The notes under the pieces are model-generated. The model was not told the DNA's origin and searched no databases. It saw nothing but the letters and a program-made list of their open reading frames with translations. A stretch of 38,869 nt of DNA from positions 1 to 38,869 of the forward strand of contig NZ_JAPDDP010000074.1 of NCBI RefSeq assembly GCF_027587195.1, given 5' to 3'. Both the position numbers and the translations under genes were made by a program. This DNA is from Solirubrobacter phytolaccae. Its GTDB lineage: Bacteria; Actinomycetota; Thermoleophilia; Solirubrobacterales; Solirubrobacteraceae. Within the stretch, counting starts at the first letter, position 1; each line of letters opens with the position of its first letter. Below, one piece after another: positions 31,838 to 38,869 of the stretch.

Positions 31838-32509
31838 ATGACCTCACCCGCCACCACCGCCGCCGAAGAGCTCGTTCCCCTGCTGCGCGGAAGGCTCCAC
31901 GCGTACGCCTTCTGGGCCGCGTTGCTCGCCGCCGCGGCGCTGGTCGCGTTGGCTCCGTCGAGCACCGCGCGCGCCGCGTGCGCGATCTACGGAACAGCGC
32001 TTTGCGCGCTCTTCGCGATCAGCGCGCTCTACCACCGCTGGCGGTGGGACCCGCGTTGGCGGCCGCTCATGCGACGCCTCGACCACAGCACCATCCACAT
32101 CTTCATCGCCGCCTCCACGACCCCGCTCGCCCTGCTCGTCCTCGACGGTCAGCTGCAGACGTTCGTGCTGACCTGCTCATGGCTCGGCGCGCTCGGCGGC
32201 ATCGTCCTCAGCGTCGCGTGGATCGACGCGCCGCGCGCCCTCGTCGCGCTCAGCTACGTGCTGGTCGGCTGGGCCGCGCTGATCGGGATCCCGCAGATGG
32301 TCGATCGGCTCCCGGCGACACCGCTGATCCTTCTGGCCTCGGGTGCCGTGCTCTACATCGGCGGGGCACTCGTGTACGCGACGCGCCGCCCCAACCCGTG
32401 GCCACGTGTCTGTGGGTTCCACGAGGTGTTCCACGGCCTGGTCGTCGCCGCCGCCGTCACCCACTTTGTGACGATGGCCGGCTGGGTCGTCCACGCCGCC
32501 CCGACCTAG
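31838..32509 (+). CDS. Hemolysin III/PAQR-family membrane protein
   Basis: A 223-residue seven-helix protein of the HlyIII/YqfA/PAQR family. The conserved metal-site positions are visible: SALYHRW (serine and histidine of helix 2), LDHSTIHIFIAASTTPL at helix 3 and GFHEVFHGLVV with two histidines near the C-terminus. PAQR members are zinc-dependent membrane hydrolases such as ceramidase-like enzymes, or sensors; a true haemolysin role is not implied. ATG 31838 follows a Gly/Pro-coding-poor leader without a clear ribosome binding site. Confidence 0.87.
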   Translation: MTSPATTAAEELVPLLRGRLHAYAFWAALLAAAALVALAPSSTARAACAIYGTALCALFAISALYHRWRWDPRWRPLMRRLDHSTIHIFIAASTTPLALLVLDGQLQTFVLTCSWLGALGGIVLSVAWIDAPRALVALSYVLVGWAALIGIPQMVDRLPATPLILLASGAVLYIGGALVYATRRPNPWPRVCGFHEVFHGLVVAAAVTHFVTMAGWVVHAAPT

Positions 32510-32664
32510 CGACGTTCGGTCACCCAACGTGCCGGCCTCGAGCAAGTCGGCGCATCCAGAACCAGCGATTGATCACTGGTCCCTCACGGGTAGGCCGTCG
32601 ATGGGCAGAGGGCATGAGCGCCGACGTTGGCTTCGGGCGAGCAGCGGACACCTGACTTCGAGCG

Positions 32665-32700
32665 GCCGCGTGCTGGCGCGGCCAGGCGGCACCGGGTCCT
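32665..32700 (+). repeat. Hairpin repeat element, copy B
   Basis: GGCCGCG-TGCTGG-CGCGGCC (32665-32684) is a 7-bp stem with a 6-base loop, followed by AGGCGGCACCGGGTCC. It matches copy A in stem, loop length and the trailing GGCACCGGGTCC. It lies in the 262-bp gap between the convergent HlyIII and DUF2294-like genes; nothing else is recognised in that gap. Confidence 0.5.
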
Positions 32701-32772
32701 CGGCTCTCTCCCCCCCGTCGATCCGGTCCGCCTCCCCACCGCTCGCTGCTCACCGACACGTCGGCGCGCGAG

Positions 32773-33138
32773 CTAGTCCGAGGCGCTTGCGGGGTGCTGG
32801 TCTTCGACGAGCAGATCCGAAGGGCTGAGCACGAAGACCTCGCAGATCATGTCCGGGTCCTGCTGGTTGCCGCTCATGAACCCGACCACCGGCCGACCGG
32901 TCGCGTGTTCGATGACCGCCGTGAAGCGGTCGCGCATGACCTCCTGGAACGCCATCCGCTGCTCGATGACCGCGGTTCCTCGCCCGCCGTCGAGCAGCGT
33001 CTCCTCGACGCGGGTGAACCCACCCCGAAGCAAGCAGACCACGAGGTCGTCCTGATAGTAGGTCTTGGCCTGGGTCGGACCGCGGCCGTAGAACTCCTTC
33101 AGCAGCGCGACCATCCCGTTCGAGACCGCCGTCAGCAC
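32773..33138 (-). CDS. DUF2294-family protein
   Basis: A 121-residue protein with the DUF2294 pattern: MVALLKEFYGRGPTQAKTYY, DDLVVCLLRGGFTRVEETLL, VIEQRMAFQEVMRDRFTAVI, ATGRPVVGFMSGN and MICEVFVLSP. The family is common in Gram-positives and cyanobacteria with no established biochemical role. An in-frame TAG 60 bases upstream limits the start to GTG 33138 among canonical codons. It is divergent from the STAS gene. A GGGGTAGAAT on its strand (about 33193) is a possible stress-type -10. Confidence 0.78.
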   Translation of the reverse strand: MLTAVSNGMVALLKEFYGRGPTQAKTYYQDDLVVCLLRGGFTRVEETLLDGGRGTAVIEQRMAFQEVMRDRFTAVIEHATGRPVVGFMSGNQQDPDMICEVFVLSPSDLLVEDQHPASASD

Positions 33139-33334
33139 GTCACCGTGCGTGCCGTGCAGGCTGTGGGTGTCACCGTCGGCGATGTCGGCATTCTACCCCC
33201 AACACCGGGACCACTAGCGTCCGCGTACACGCAGCAGTATGGTGCTCCAGTGAGGGCTTGAAGGTGAGGTTCCCATTGCGGTGGGAGCACCACTGTCGGA
33301 CTTCGGGTTTGCGACGCAACCTGGAGCCTTTGCA

Positions 33335-34120
33335 ATGCCTTCATATGACGCTTTTGGCGAGCCGGACGGACCGACAGGCTTCTCCTGCGACTGGCGTCCG
33401 ATCGGGATGGACGCCGCGGCCGTGCGCGTGACCGGGGACCTCGACTCGGTCACGGCACCGCAGGTGTGGGGTGTCCTCGACGAGGCGCTCGAGCACGCGC
33501 GGCTCGTCGTGATCAACCTGCGCGAAGTGCTGTTCGTGGACAGCTCCGGGCTCCGCTTGCTGCTCGAGGCGACGCGCCGGACGCGCGAGAGCGGGGCGCG
33601 GTTGGTCTTGATCGGCGCGCAGAAGGGGGTGGAGCGCTTGTTCGCCTTGACGGCGACGCGTGCACTCGTCGACGCGATTCCCGTGGCCTCGGCTGCCGCG
33701 GACGGCACCTCCGCACCTATGACCAACGGCGGGATCGATCCCCTCGACAACCCGGTCAACGCCCGCGTCGTCATGGCGCGCGTCATGGACATCCACGAGC
33801 GCGCGTTGTGGGCTCACAGCCCCGACGGCGCGATCCGGCGAGCGTGGGCACCGGCGTCGGATGGCGATCGCGTGCCGGCGGGAGCCCGGGTCGAGATCTA
33901 CCTCGACCACCAGGGCGCCGTCAACGGCTGGTGGCACACAGACTCCCGAGTGGCGGTCAACCAGCGCCACCTGACCACCACGGGCACCGAGCAGGAACGG
34001 GCCAGAGCGCTCGCCTGCCAAGGCACATGTGAGCTGCTGTGGCAGGCTCCGGCCGCGGCGCAGGTGCTCGACCACCATGAACGCTGCCTCACCTGCGCGG
34101 GCCCTCTTGTCCTGGTCTGA
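33335..34120 (+). CDS. STAS-domain (anti-sigma factor antagonist-like) protein with Cys-rich C-terminal domain
   Basis: A 261-residue protein. Residues about 15-120 are a STAS domain (AAVRVTGDLDSVTAPQVWGV, VVINLREVLFVDSSGLRLLL) with the phosphorylatable serine in VDSSGLR as in SpoIIAA/RsbV. The C-terminal 130 residues contain VEIYLDHQGAVNGWWHTDS and four cysteines (ACQGTC, CLTC) that could bind metal; I do not recognise this domain. STAS proteins sequester an anti-sigma factor when unphosphorylated. No RsbW-like kinase is present in the window. ATG 33335 has CTGGAG 8 bases upstream, preferred to GTG 33281. Confidence 0.8.
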   Translation: MPSYDAFGEPDGPTGFSCDWRPIGMDAAAVRVTGDLDSVTAPQVWGVLDEALEHARLVVINLREVLFVDSSGLRLLLEATRRTRESGARLVLIGAQKGVERLFALTATRALVDAIPVASAAADGTSAPMTNGGIDPLDNPVNARVVMARVMDIHERALWAHSPDGAIRRAWAPASDGDRVPAGARVEIYLDHQGAVNGWWHTDSRVAVNQRHLTTTGTEQERARALACQGTCELLWQAPAAAQVLDHHERCLTCAGPLVLV

Positions 34121-34472
34121 CTCCAGCTCGCCGCTCTCCGGCGAAGCGCTCCTGGACGCGGTCACCGACGCGATCGTCGCCCTGCACCTGCGCGAGTACG
34201 GCACCTTCCCGGCTACCGCCGAGACCGTCTTGCTCGGCGACGATCTCCTGGCCTGCACCCGGGGCGGAGTCCACGCCGACCCCGGCGACCCCTGGATCGA
34301 GTTCGAACGCACCGCGGCTTCGAACGGCAGGGGCGAGACCGTGCAGACCAGCCCACACCACACCTACGTCGACGTGGTGCAGCGCCTCTCCGGACGGACG
34401 GTGCTGGCCTTCGTCTGCAACCACGCCGCCGGGCCCGACGTCTGGGTCGATCTGTTCTGGCTCACGACCTGA
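34077..34472 (+). CDS. DUF2294-like protein overlapping the STAS gene
   Basis: A 131-residue protein. LLDAVTDAIVALHLREYGTF, TVLLGDDLLACTRGGVHADP, FERTAASNGR, VVQRLSGRTVLAFVCNHAAG and VWVDLFWL follow the order of DUF2294 proteins, but with the GRGP motif replaced by GTFP. It overlaps the 3' end of the STAS gene by 44 bp in another frame, so the two are probably translationally linked. Together with the divergent gene at 32773 this makes a two-copy DUF2294/STAS neighbourhood. Confidence 0.65.
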   Translation: MNAASPARALLSWSDSSSPLSGEALLDAVTDAIVALHLREYGTFPATAETVLLGDDLLACTRGGVHADPGDPWIEFERTAASNGRGETVQTSPHHTYVDVVQRLSGRTVLAFVCNHAAGPDVWVDLFWLTT

Positions 34473-34494
34473 CCCGGCCCCCGCGCGGGTTTGG

Positions 34495-34664
34495 CTAAGG
34501 TTCCCGGCGAGCCAGTCGCACCCACGACGTGGGTCAGGGAATCCGGTGAGAAGCCGGAGCTGACGCGCAGCGGTATGGGGGACCGGCGGAGCATCGGCCA
34601 CTGGATCGACTGATCCGGGAAGGCGCTTCGCCGGATCGATCCCGAGCCCGAAGACCTGCTGGCT
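34495..34664 (+). ncRNA. Cobalamin (AdoCbl) riboswitch
   Basis: The characteristic conserved core is present in order: CAGGGAATCCGGTGAGAAGC (from 34535), GGAGCTGACGCGCAGCGG (from 34556), the B12 box GCCACTGG (34597-34604), CCGGGAAGGCG (34615 on) and the 3' CCGAAGACCTGCTGG (34648-34662). It lies 90 bp upstream of the btuC start. Cobalamin riboswitches reduce expression when the vitamin is abundant. This placement is the strongest evidence that the ABC transporter handles corrinoids, not iron chelates. Confidence 0.93.
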
Positions 34665-34752
34665 TGCGGCTTCCTCGCGTGCACTGCGCGCCGGTCGCCG
34701 GATCGTCCAACGGGTCCCGCGCATGGGCCTCAGATCGCGAAGGAACCCGCGC

Positions 34753-35777
34753 GTGAGCGCACGCCATTCGACCGGCCGTCGTGCCGGTCTTCATCTCGCC
34801 GGACTGCTCGCGCTGGCGCTCTCGATCGCGGTCGCGATCACGATCGGCCCGGCCGCGCTATCGGTCGGCGACGTTGCGCGCGTGGTCGGCGAGCACCTGG
34901 GCTTCGGGGAAGCCGGGGTGTCCCGGATCAAGGACGGGATCGTCTGGGAGCTGCGGTTGCCGCGCACGTTGTTGGCTGCGGTCTGCGGCGCCGGCCTGGC
35001 GATCTGCGGCGCGATCATGCAGTCGCTGCTGCGCAACCCGCTCGCGGACCCGTTCGTGCTCGGGATCTCGTCCGGCGCGTCGACCGGCGCCGTCCTGGTC
35101 ATGATCCTCGGGCTCGGCGCCGGCGCGATCAGCCTGTCCGCGGGTGCCTTCGCCGGCGCGCTGCTCGCGTTCGGCCTGGTGGTCGTCCTCGCCGCGGGCG
35201 TCGGCGGTGGCACCGATCGGATCCTGCTCGCGGGCGTCGCCGGAACCCAGCTCTTCTCGGCGCTGACGTCGTTCATCGTCACGTCGTCGGCCGACGCGGA
35301 GCAGACACGCGGCGTGCTGTTCTGGCTGCTCGGCTCGCTCGCCGGCGCCGGCTGGGACCAGGTCGCGCTGTGCGGCGCCGTCACGCTGCTCGGGCTGGCC
35401 GTGTGCCTGCTCTGCGCGCCCGCCCTGGACGCGTTCGCGTTCGGCCAGGACGCCGCCGCGGCGCTCGGCGTGCCGGTCGCCTGGGTGCGGGGGCTGCTGC
35501 TCGTCGTCACGGCGCTGCTCACCGCGGCGCTCGTCAGCGCGGCGGGCGCGATCGGCTTCGTCGGCCTCGTGCTCCCCCATGCCGCGCGGCTGCTGACCGG
35601 CCCCGGGCACCGCGTCCTGCTTCCCGCCACCGCGCTGATCGGAGCGATCTTCCTGGTCTGGGTCGACACCGCCGCGCGCACGCTGCTCGATCCGCAGGAG
35701 CTGCCCGTCGGAGTCATGACGGCGCTGATCGGCGTGCCCGCGTTCGCGGCGATCCTCTACCGGCGGCGGGCCGTCGC

Positions 35778-35781
<4 letters not shown>
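34753..35781 (+). CDS. btuC: Cobalamin ABC transporter permease (FecCD family)
   Basis: A 342-residue permease with about ten hydrophobic segments and FecCD/BtuC signatures: LRLPRTLLAAVCGAGLAICG, MQSLLRNPLADPFVLGISSG, LLAGVAGTQLFSALTSF, FWLLGSLAGAGWDQ, GAIGFVGLVLPHAARLLTGP. It forms the membrane channel for corrinoid uptake. An ATG at 34723 is in frame, but the GTG at 34753 is preceded by GAAGGAAC at good spacing and starts nearer the first helix. The upstream cobalamin riboswitch sets the function within a family that also includes siderophore permeases. It overlaps the ATPase gene by 4 bp. Confidence 0.9.
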
Positions 35782-36565
<784 letters not shown>

Positions 36566-36569
<4 letters not shown>

Positions 36570-37567
36570 CCCGACGTCTGCTCACCGCCGTCCTGCTGTG
36601 CGGCTTCTTCGCCGCCTGCGGGGACGACGGCCCCGCCGTCTCCGCCGCCCCGACCGCGACGGCCACCGCGGCCGGCCCGGTGACGCTGCGCAACTGCGGG
36701 CTGGAGGTGCGCGTCGAAGCGCCGCCGCAGCGGGCGGTCGCGCTCAGCCAGCCCGCGACCGAGATCCTGCTCGCCCTCGGCCTGGAGGACCGGATCGCCG
36801 GCGCCAACGCGCGCAAGGACGAGCTGCTGCCCGCCCAGCAGGCCGGCTACGCGAAGGTGCCCAAGCTGCCCGCCGAGGCGGTGTCGTTCGAGCGCGTGCT
36901 CAAGGCCGAGCCCGACTTCGCGTACTCCACCTTCCGCTGGTCGTTCTCCGACGAGGGCGTCGCGCCGCGCGAGAAGTTCGAGCAGCTCGGCGTCCCGACC
37001 TACCTCTCGACCAGCGAGTGCACCGCCCAGCAGTCGGCGCAGCCGAAGGCGCTGACGATCGACGACGTCTACGCCGAGATCACCGACGTCGCGCGCATCT
37101 TCGGCGTCGAAGAGCGCGGCGCGCAGGTCGTCGCGGACCTCAAGCAGCGGATGCAGACCGCGGCCGCCGGCCTCAAGGCCGAGGACGTGTCGCTGCTGTG
37201 GTGGTACGCGAACCCGAAGACGCCCTACATCGCCGGCTGCTGCGGCGCGCCCGGGATCATGACCAAGGCGCTGGGCGCGACGAACGCGAACGAGGCCAAC
37301 CGCGCGCTGTGGCCCGAGATCAGCTGGGAAGCGATCCTCGAGATGGACCCGACCGTGCTCGTGCTCGCCGACATGAAGCGCAGCGACGAGGGCGCCGCGG
37401 CGGAGGAGAAGATCCGGCTGCTCGAGTCCGACCCGGTCGCCTCGCGGCTGACCGCGGTGCGCGAGAAGCGGTACATCATCGTCCCGGCCGTCGAGATGGA
37501 CCCCGGCCTGCGCAACGTCGACGGGATCGAGAAGGTCGCCGCCGGCCTCCGCGAGCTCGGGCTGTGA
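36566..37567 (+). CDS. btuF: Cobalamin/corrinoid ABC transporter substrate-binding lipoprotein
   Basis: A 333-residue type III periplasmic-binding protein. The signal peptide ends at the lipobox FFAAC (residues 14-18), followed by an Ala/Thr linker, then RAVALSQPATEILLALGLED, FERVLKAEPDF, FEQLGVPTYLST and ISWEAILEMDPTVLVLADM. This is the BtuF/FepB fold. It captures corrinoid outside the membrane; assignment rests on the riboswitch and the neighbouring permease and ATPase. GTG start with CAGGAGCCC as ribosome binding site. The conserved AGCCGAPGIM region is unusual in carrying two adjacent cysteines (GCCG). Confidence 0.87.
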
Positions 37568-38331
37568 TGGGCATCCTCGAGCGCTGGGACGCCCAGCAGG
37601 CCGCGTACATCGCCGACCGCGAGGGCCGCTTCGCGATCATGCTCGACGTGCTGGCGCTGACCGTCGGCGAGGCGCCGCTGGTCGTCGACCTCGCCTGCGG
37701 ACCGGGCTCGCTGAGCGCCCGGGTGCTCGCCCGCTTCCCGGCAGCGCGCGTCGTCGCGCTCGACCTCGACCCGCTCCTGCTGCAGGTCGCGGAGGAGTCC
37801 CTCGCGCCGTACGCGGACCGGCTCACGCTCCTCGACGCGGACCTCACCGCCGACGACTGGCCCGCGGCCGTGTCGGCGGCCTTCGACGGTGAGCCGCCGA
37901 AGGCCGCGGTCTCGACCACCGCGCTGCACTGGCTCACGCCATCCCAGCTCGTCGGCGTGTACGCGCACGCCGCCACGCTGCTCGCGCCCGGCGGGGTCCT
38001 GCTCAACGGCGACCACTTCCGCTTCTCCGAGCACGAGCACCCGACCCTGCACCGCGCCGCGGGCGAGCACGACGCGGCCACGCAGCGCCGGGCCTTCGCC
38101 GACGGCGCGCCCGACTGGGAGGCGTGGTGGACCGAGGCCCGCGCACTCCCGGGCGGAGCCGAGCTCGGGGCCGAACGCGACCGCCGCTTCGCCGCTCGCC
38201 CGGCCCCGGAGCCGACCACGATCGAGTTCCAGCTCGCCGCCCTCCGGCAGGCCGGCTTCGACGAGGTCGCTCCCGTCTGGCAGCTGCTGGACTTCGGCCG
38301 GACGAGCCCGTCGGGAAGCGTGCGCGGTTAG
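37567..38331 (+). CDS. Class I SAM-dependent methyltransferase coupled to the cobalamin transporter
   Basis: A 254-residue methyltransferase with motif [16 protein letters not shown], acidic [41 protein letters not shown] and [19 protein letters not shown]. This resembles trans-aconitate or small-molecule methyltransferases. Its ATG overlaps the stop of the binding-protein gene (TGATG), so it is under the cobalamin riboswitch as well. A role in corrinoid or methyl-group metabolism is possible but not shown by any motif. Confidence 0.85.
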   Translation: MGILERWDAQQAAYIADREGRFAIMLDVLALTVGEAPLVVDLACGPGSLSARVLARFPAARVVALDLDPLLLQVAEESLAPYADRLTLLDADLTADDWPAAVSAAFDGEPPKAAVSTTALHWLTPSQLVGVYAHAATLLAPGGVLLNGDHFRFSEHEHPTLHRAAGEHDAATQRRAFADGAPDWEAWWTEARALPGGAELGAERDRRFAARPAPEPTTIEFQLAALRQAGFDEVAPVWQLLDFGRTSPSGSVRG

Positions 38332-38365
38332 GAGTTCGATAGGCGATCCACTACGGTCCCGGCTC

Positions 38366-38869
38366 GTGATCATCGGCATCGACCTCGGCACGACCGGATC
38401 GCGTGTCGCCGTGCTGCGCCGCGGCAAGCCGGTGATCATCCCGAACCGCGAAGGTGAATCGACCACCCCGTCCGTCGTCGCGTTCGGACCGGACGGGGAG
38501 TGCTTGGTCGGCAGCGCCGCCAGACGCCAGCGGGTCACGAATCCCGCGAACACGATCGTCTCCGTCAAGCGCCTGATGGGCCGCAGAGTGGCCGAGGTGC
38601 GTGAGGAGGCGTCGACCGTCCAGTACGAAGTCATGGCGAGCAACCTCGCCGACGCCCGTGTCGCCGCCGCGGGGCAGGAGTACTCGCCGCCGGAGATCGC
38701 CGCGTCGATCCTGCAGAAGCTGAAGGCCGACGCCGAGGCGTACCTGGGTGAGCCCGTCGACGGTGCGGTCATCGGCGTTCCGGCCTGCTTCAACGACGAT
38801 CAGCGTCAGGCGACCAAGGACGCCGGCCGGATCGCGGGCCTGGACGTCAAGCGCATCATCAACGAGCCG
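38366..38869 (+). CDS. Hsp70/DnaK-family chaperone, N-terminal part (runs off the window)
   Basis: The first 168 codons of an Hsp70 protein. [19 protein letters not shown] is the phosphate-1 motif, then [86 protein letters not shown] and [16 protein letters not shown]. It is complete to the window edge without frameshift. The GTTGS variant in place of GTTNS suggests a DnaK paralogue, perhaps not the main dnaK. GTG start 34 bp after the methyltransferase gene; no clear CIRCE or HAIR element is visible upstream. Confidence 0.92.
   Translation, partial: MIIGIDLGTTGSRVAVLRRGKPVIIPNREGESTTPSVVAFGPDGECLVGSAARRQRVTNPANTIVSVKRLMGRRVAEVREEASTVQYEVMASNLADARVAAAGQEYSPPEIAASILQKLKADAEAYLGEPVDGAVIGVPACFNDDQRQATKDAGRIAGLDVKRIINEP

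Noticed and set aside
31590..31841. Possible small gene upstream of HlyIII
   Set aside because: The frame is Arg/His/Pro-rich without ribosome binding site or codon bias and covers the promoter and hairpin elements.
31838..32509. Haemolysin
   Set aside because: The HlyIII name is historical; the residues indicate a PAQR membrane protein and nothing suggests a toxin.
37225..38793. 522-codon minus-strand open frame at the right end
   Set aside because: It runs antisense to btuF, the methyltransferase and the Hsp70 gene, all clearly coding on the plus strand.

Overview
The window is very GC-rich, with G or C at nearly every third codon position, frequent GTG/TTG starts and many 4-bp ATGA/GTGA gene overlaps. 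With the cobalamin riboswitch, DesA3-type desaturase, PRC-barrel/DUF2382 and FadR-type regulators, this suggests a soil actinobacterium, probably of the Thermoleophilia/Solirubrobacterales type. That placement is an inference from style, not from a marker gene. No rRNA, tRNA, CRISPR array or insertion sequence was seen.

Layout. 12-6664: a catabolic block with a 2-hydroxyacid dehydrogenase and a HisD-family dehydrogenase, small membrane proteins (including a VanZ-like one), a decayed VOC gene, a divergent SDR/SMP-30 lactonase pair and a FadR-type GntR regulator. 6745-10508: a MarR gene facing a translationally coupled operon of GntR, IclR, a SAM methyltransferase and a ThiF/E1-like enzyme with an RRE-like N-terminus. 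10631-17044: a tightly overlapped operon of a Gfo/Idh/MocA oxidoreductase, an SDR, a ribose-type (CUT2) ABC transporter, a C45-type amide hydrolase and a polysaccharide-deacetylase-like enzyme. 17061-18754: a DprA-like and ComF-like phosphoribosyltransferase pair with less biased codon use, possibly an acquired defence module, next to a small XRE regulator. 18766-21271: regulators (an atypical LuxR response regulator, a third GntR, a winged HTH) and an unrecorded 19-codon ORF with a very strong ribosome binding site. 21365-24332: GNAT, a second deacetylase paralogue and an MFS transporter with a repeat-containing linker. 24488-27763: a dehydroquinate-synthase-like sugar-phosphate cyclase, a class III aminotransferase and an HpcH/HpaI aldolase. 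27770-34472: stress and membrane genes (PRC-barrel/DUF2382, desaturase with its ferredoxin reductase, HlyIII, STAS, two DUF2294-like proteins). 34495-38331: a cobalamin riboswitch followed by btuC-btuD-btuF and a coupled methyltransferase. 38366 to the end: the start of an Hsp70/DnaK gene.

The common thread in the first 28 kb is a small palindrome, TGAT-N3-ATCA. Exact or degenerate copies lie at seven places, six of them within about 6 bp of a start codon, at the 2-hydroxyacid dehydrogenase, SDR/SMP-30, all three FadR-type regulators, the Gfo/Idh/MocA operon and the aminotransferase-aldolase operon. I infer that the three related GntR proteins share this operator and tie the dispersed operons into one regulon for taking up and degrading an amide- or amine-containing sugar-like compound. 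The substrate itself cannot be read from the sequence.
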